From assembly GCF_026230105.1 (NCBI RefSeq), contig NC_079485.1:10238872-10302871 (forward strand): DNA of 64,000 bases, given 5' to 3'. Positions 61,295 to 64,000 of this stretch are shown piece after piece. The position numbers were made by a program, and so were the translations under genes. This DNA comes from Diorhabda sublineata. Its lineage: Eukaryota > Arthropoda > Insecta > Coleoptera > Chrysomelidae. The notes below the pieces were generated by a model. The model did not search any database, was not told the DNA's origin, and saw only the letters and a list, made by a program, of their open reading frames with translations. Numbering within the stretch: the first letter of the stretch is position 1; each line of letters starts with the position of its first letter.

Positions 61295-62489
61295 TAGAGG
61301 GTGCAGTAATAAAAAAATATATTGTAGTATGCAATTCATTCAAAAATACGCACTTTCCCAAACCACCTCATGATGCACGAAAAACGAAGAATCCTTAATA
61401 ACTTTTTTGATGAAGTAATTTTCACTGCACTGGATTCAGGGGCTAACCTCAATAACCCCAAACTAAAATCTATAGTCAATACTCAGTTATTGAGTCATAT
61501 TATAGGTTTCAGGACTCGCGTTGAAATGAAGCTTTTCAGCTCATTACTTATGCAGAGTATAGTAAAGTTAATGTCAACAACTTCATCATATATATCCGTG
61601 TCAGATATGTTAAAGAAAATTACGCAACAGACAAATACAAACAATCTCACTGCAGTACGATAATTCGATACCGAATGCCGTCCCTGTACTATACCTGATC
61701 TAGTGGATTTTGTATCAATGCGGCACAGATCCCTCCCACGTGGCTTTTGCAGCAATGCGGCACAGATCCCTCCCACGTGGCTTTTTAGTTGTGGTATATA
61801 ATGGTGGCTCCGATGTGGACCAATAACGATGCCGTGCCCCGTTTCGCCTCGGATGTTCACGGGATAATCATGCACTGATCATTGTTTTGGTTCAGTATTT
61901 TTCTTCGATAAATAGACTTTGATCGTCCAAGTTTTTCATTGAACACTTGATGAACTAACCATGTCTTTTCTGCCACTAAGCGTATAACTTCATTTCAATT
62001 GTCTAAAACGCATAGCTTCTCTTCATGTCAAGCTCTTGAATCTTTATTGTTAATGTGGTATCGGAGCATTAGCTTATACTGATTTTGAGAATATTTCTTA
62101 TTCCTCCAGATGAAAAATAAATTGTGAGGTCAACGATTTCCTACACCTGAAGAAGCGGTTGATGCGAAATAAGATCGAAAAACTTAGCGGTATTGAATTT
62201 CTACCACATTTAACATTTAGTCCGGATCTTGCACCGTCAGATTACGATTAATTCATATCCATGGCAAAATTTTTGCCAAGGATATGAATTGAATCCATAG
62301 ATGGGGAAAAGGGAGTGCGACAATAGTTTGCATCTTAGCCTAAATAATGGTTTTATCAAGGTCTCTCAGAGATTGCTGAACGTTGGGTTGAAAAACCACG
62401 GAATTCGATATTGAGGATACCTTTTTGTATGATTATTTAATAAACAAAGTGAATATAGGAAATCGACATTATTTATGAGACACCCTCTA
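61295..62489 (+). mobile_element. mariner-type element relic
   Basis: Short inverted ends TAGAGGGTG (61295-61303) and CACCCTCTA (62481-62489), with TA at both borders. Near the 3' end the plus strand reads GIEFLPHLTFSPDLAPSDYD at about 62191-62250, then FISMAKFLPRI, and then WFYQGLSEIAERWVEKP near 62345-62400. This is the order of the mariner C-terminus. The N-terminal and first catalytic regions are not recognisable. The middle (61340-62100) looks foreign or scrambled and contains a GC-richer tandem duplication. Confidence 0.6.
61716..61785. repeat. 33-bp perfect tandem duplication
   Basis: The 33 bp at 61716-61748 recur without mismatch at 61753-61785 (period 37). Each copy is GC-rich and contains the palindrome CCACGTGG (61736-61743 and 61773-61780), an E-box-type site. 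Zero divergence suggests a recent event. Confidence 0.9.
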
Positions 62490-63057
62490 TGTATACCGAT
62501 CAGGAGATCAAATTATGATAGATGTACCTCCAACTTCCCCTTAAGGCGACTCTTCGGTGTAAGTTTGAACGTTCGCGAGCGAGAATTGTTGGATGGGTGT
62601 AGATACTACATTCTGACGTATTGCACATTTTTTGGTTATAATTTTTTCCTATTTCTTCTCTTAACCTCTTTTTCATTATCAGTTCAAACCTAATGTTAAT
62701 AGACTGTACTCGAACTGTCCGTCAAAATATAGGAAAGTTGTCTAATAAGCTGGTAATATCTTAACTGAAAGGGCAACACTGTTCCTGTCAGGTGCCGTTG
62801 TCATTTGACCCCTTTCAACATTTGAACAGGCTGCGTCATTTACTTGAAAAATAAATGATGTTTTAATCAAAAACTTATTTAGTGCTGATATACAATTATA
62901 TTCAAAAGTTCTCTTTCCTAGTCTCAAATTTCACGCGATTATACATAAAGTTGTGAAATTTGAAAACTGGTGATGGTAAATTACGTATTCGTAAAAAATG
63001 ACGTCATAAGGTGATTAAACCAGTAATTCTAAAAGGAATCATATGGCAACCTCTATC
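62490..63057. other. Intervening DNA without recognised features
   Basis: Short open frames only. No family resemblance is seen. Confidence 0.35.
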
Positions 63058-63059
63058 TA

Positions 63060-63695
63060 CGAGGGTAGGTCAAACATAAACCGGAATTTTTGAATAAACG
63101 CGCGAAAAATTTAATGTCGAGAAAGTGGCTGTATTGGATGTTATTAGATTTGTATTCGTGTACTTATAGTCATGAGCGAGGGTGTACCAGTGTCTGTTCC
63201 GCAAGGCATCATTATTTGTATTTTTGATCAAAGATAATGTAAAATTCACGAAAATTTGTAGAATATTCGGGAATGAGTGCCTCTTCAATACTGAAGTGCC
63301 CCAGAAACAAGTGTTGCTGATGAGAAAGTCAGCGTTGTAGAAAAACTCATTTTGGGTTTCTTGCAGCGGTGTGAAGAGGAAAGAGTAAATTTATTGCCCC
63401 AAATATTCACAGCAAACGAGAATTGGGTACACCACTATATACCGGAGAATAAACGTGCTTCTATGGAGTGGAGGAAGAAAGACGAAAAAGCCAGTTAAAG
63501 CAAAGATTACACTGTCAGCGGGGAGGGTGTTTTATACCGTGTCTCACTGAACAACGAACTGTGAAGACGCAGTATTATAGTAGTTCCCTAGAAAACACGG
63601 AGACTATCTAGAAAACCTCTGAAAAATTTCAGTTCTATATCTTAATAATAAAATCTTTTATAGTAAAATTCCGGTTAATATTTGAACCACCCTCG
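63060..63695 (+). mobile_element. Internally deleted mariner element, 636 bp
   Basis: Terminal inverted repeats of 31 bp (63060-63090 and 63665-63695) match at 27 positions and begin CGAGGGT. They are flanked by TA at 63058-63059 and 63696-63697. The interior on the plus strand keeps a piece of transposase near 63360-63500: RCEEERVNLLPQIFTANENW, then VHHYIPENKRASMEWRKK. These match the mariner VTGDETWVHHY..E.KR.S.EW region with the catalytic DE changed to NE. The second half of the transposase is deleted. Confidence 0.85.
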
Positions 63696-63697
63696 TA

Positions 63698-64000
63698 TTT
63701 TAAAAGTATTGATAAAACCTTCTCAATGACACTAATCTTGTTTGTATTTTGTCAACTATCTATAAAAATCATTCTGTTATGAATTAAATCAGTTTTTATT
63801 AAAATTGAAGCTTCGCGGATCTGTAGTTGTCAAATAATCTAACTTTATTGTAAGAGTTTCTAATTTGACGTTTTTGTAGTTGTCTACCTGTAAGTTCTTG
63901 AACTTTTTTAATTTGTGTATTGTTGATCGACAGTTCAACTGTTTTATTAGCTTTTGGTAATTTAAGAATTTTTGCACATTTGAAAATTTGTCGATAAGAT
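63698..64000. other. Terminal stretch of the window
   Basis: I see nothing recognisable. A 62-codon minus-strand frame (63789-63977) looks like chance. Confidence 0.35.

Noticed and set aside
61370..61663. 97-codon plus-strand frame beginning MMHEKRRIL
   Set aside because: Looks protein-like in composition, but it has no recognisable motif and sits inside a mariner relic. Not enough to call a gene.
61495..61875. 126-codon minus-strand open frame containing the tandem duplication
   Set aside because: Half of it comes from the 33-bp repeat and GC-rich flank. I could not tie it to any protein family, and no splice or promoter context supports it.
1..64000. Search for tRNA or rRNA genes and CRISPR arrays
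   Set aside because: By eye I saw no A/B-box pairs with cloverleaf pairing, no rRNA-like blocks and no regularly spaced repeats. A tRNAscan or Infernal run would be decisive.

Overview
This is nuclear DNA from an insect. It is AT-rich and intron-bearing, and it carries genes of the arthropod TipE family (auxiliary subunits of the Para voltage-gated sodium channel), two housekeeping genes with animal-type intron structure, and many decayed transposons. A beetle-like genome is my guess from the style of the repeats; nothing in the window proves the order.

Region 1 (about 2.3-33.5 kb) is a TipE gene cluster. tipE lies on the minus strand at 2364-3290. Head-to-head with it is a single-exon, 452-residue cysteine-rich paralogue of the Teh3/Teh4 type (4119-5477), followed by a short Teh2-like gene (7251-7916). 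About 17 kb further on is a second Teh3/Teh4-type gene, which I assembled from three exons (24841-25664, 29517-29811, 33190-33474; 467 residues). All four encode a protein with two membrane segments and a cysteine-rich extracellular loop, and all should act on sodium-channel expression and gating in neurons.

Region 2 (33.5-49.1 kb), and the 8-24 kb gap inside the cluster, hold no cellular gene that I can support. They contain relics of Tc1/mariner (IS630-type and mariner proper), PIF/Harbinger with a MADF ORF, a Penelope-like element, LINEs, AT microsatellites, and a 166-bp inverted-repeat element that may contain a hammerhead ribozyme.

Region 3 (49.1-57 kb and beyond) has TAF7, a TFIID subunit, on the minus strand, assembled from five exons (382 residues). 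It is divergent from ABHD17, a depalmitoylating serine hydrolase, of which only the first coding exon is seen. TAF7 intron 1 holds a 3.1-kb pogo-type transposon with terminal inverted repeats, a TA target duplication, and five copies of a 15-bp motif near each end.

The last 7 kb (probably ABHD17 intron or downstream DNA) contain a foldback element, two mariner derivatives and a 33-bp perfect tandem duplication. The most noteworthy items are the motif-flanked pogo element, the two hammerhead-like sequences, and the contrast in intron structure between the two Teh paralogues.
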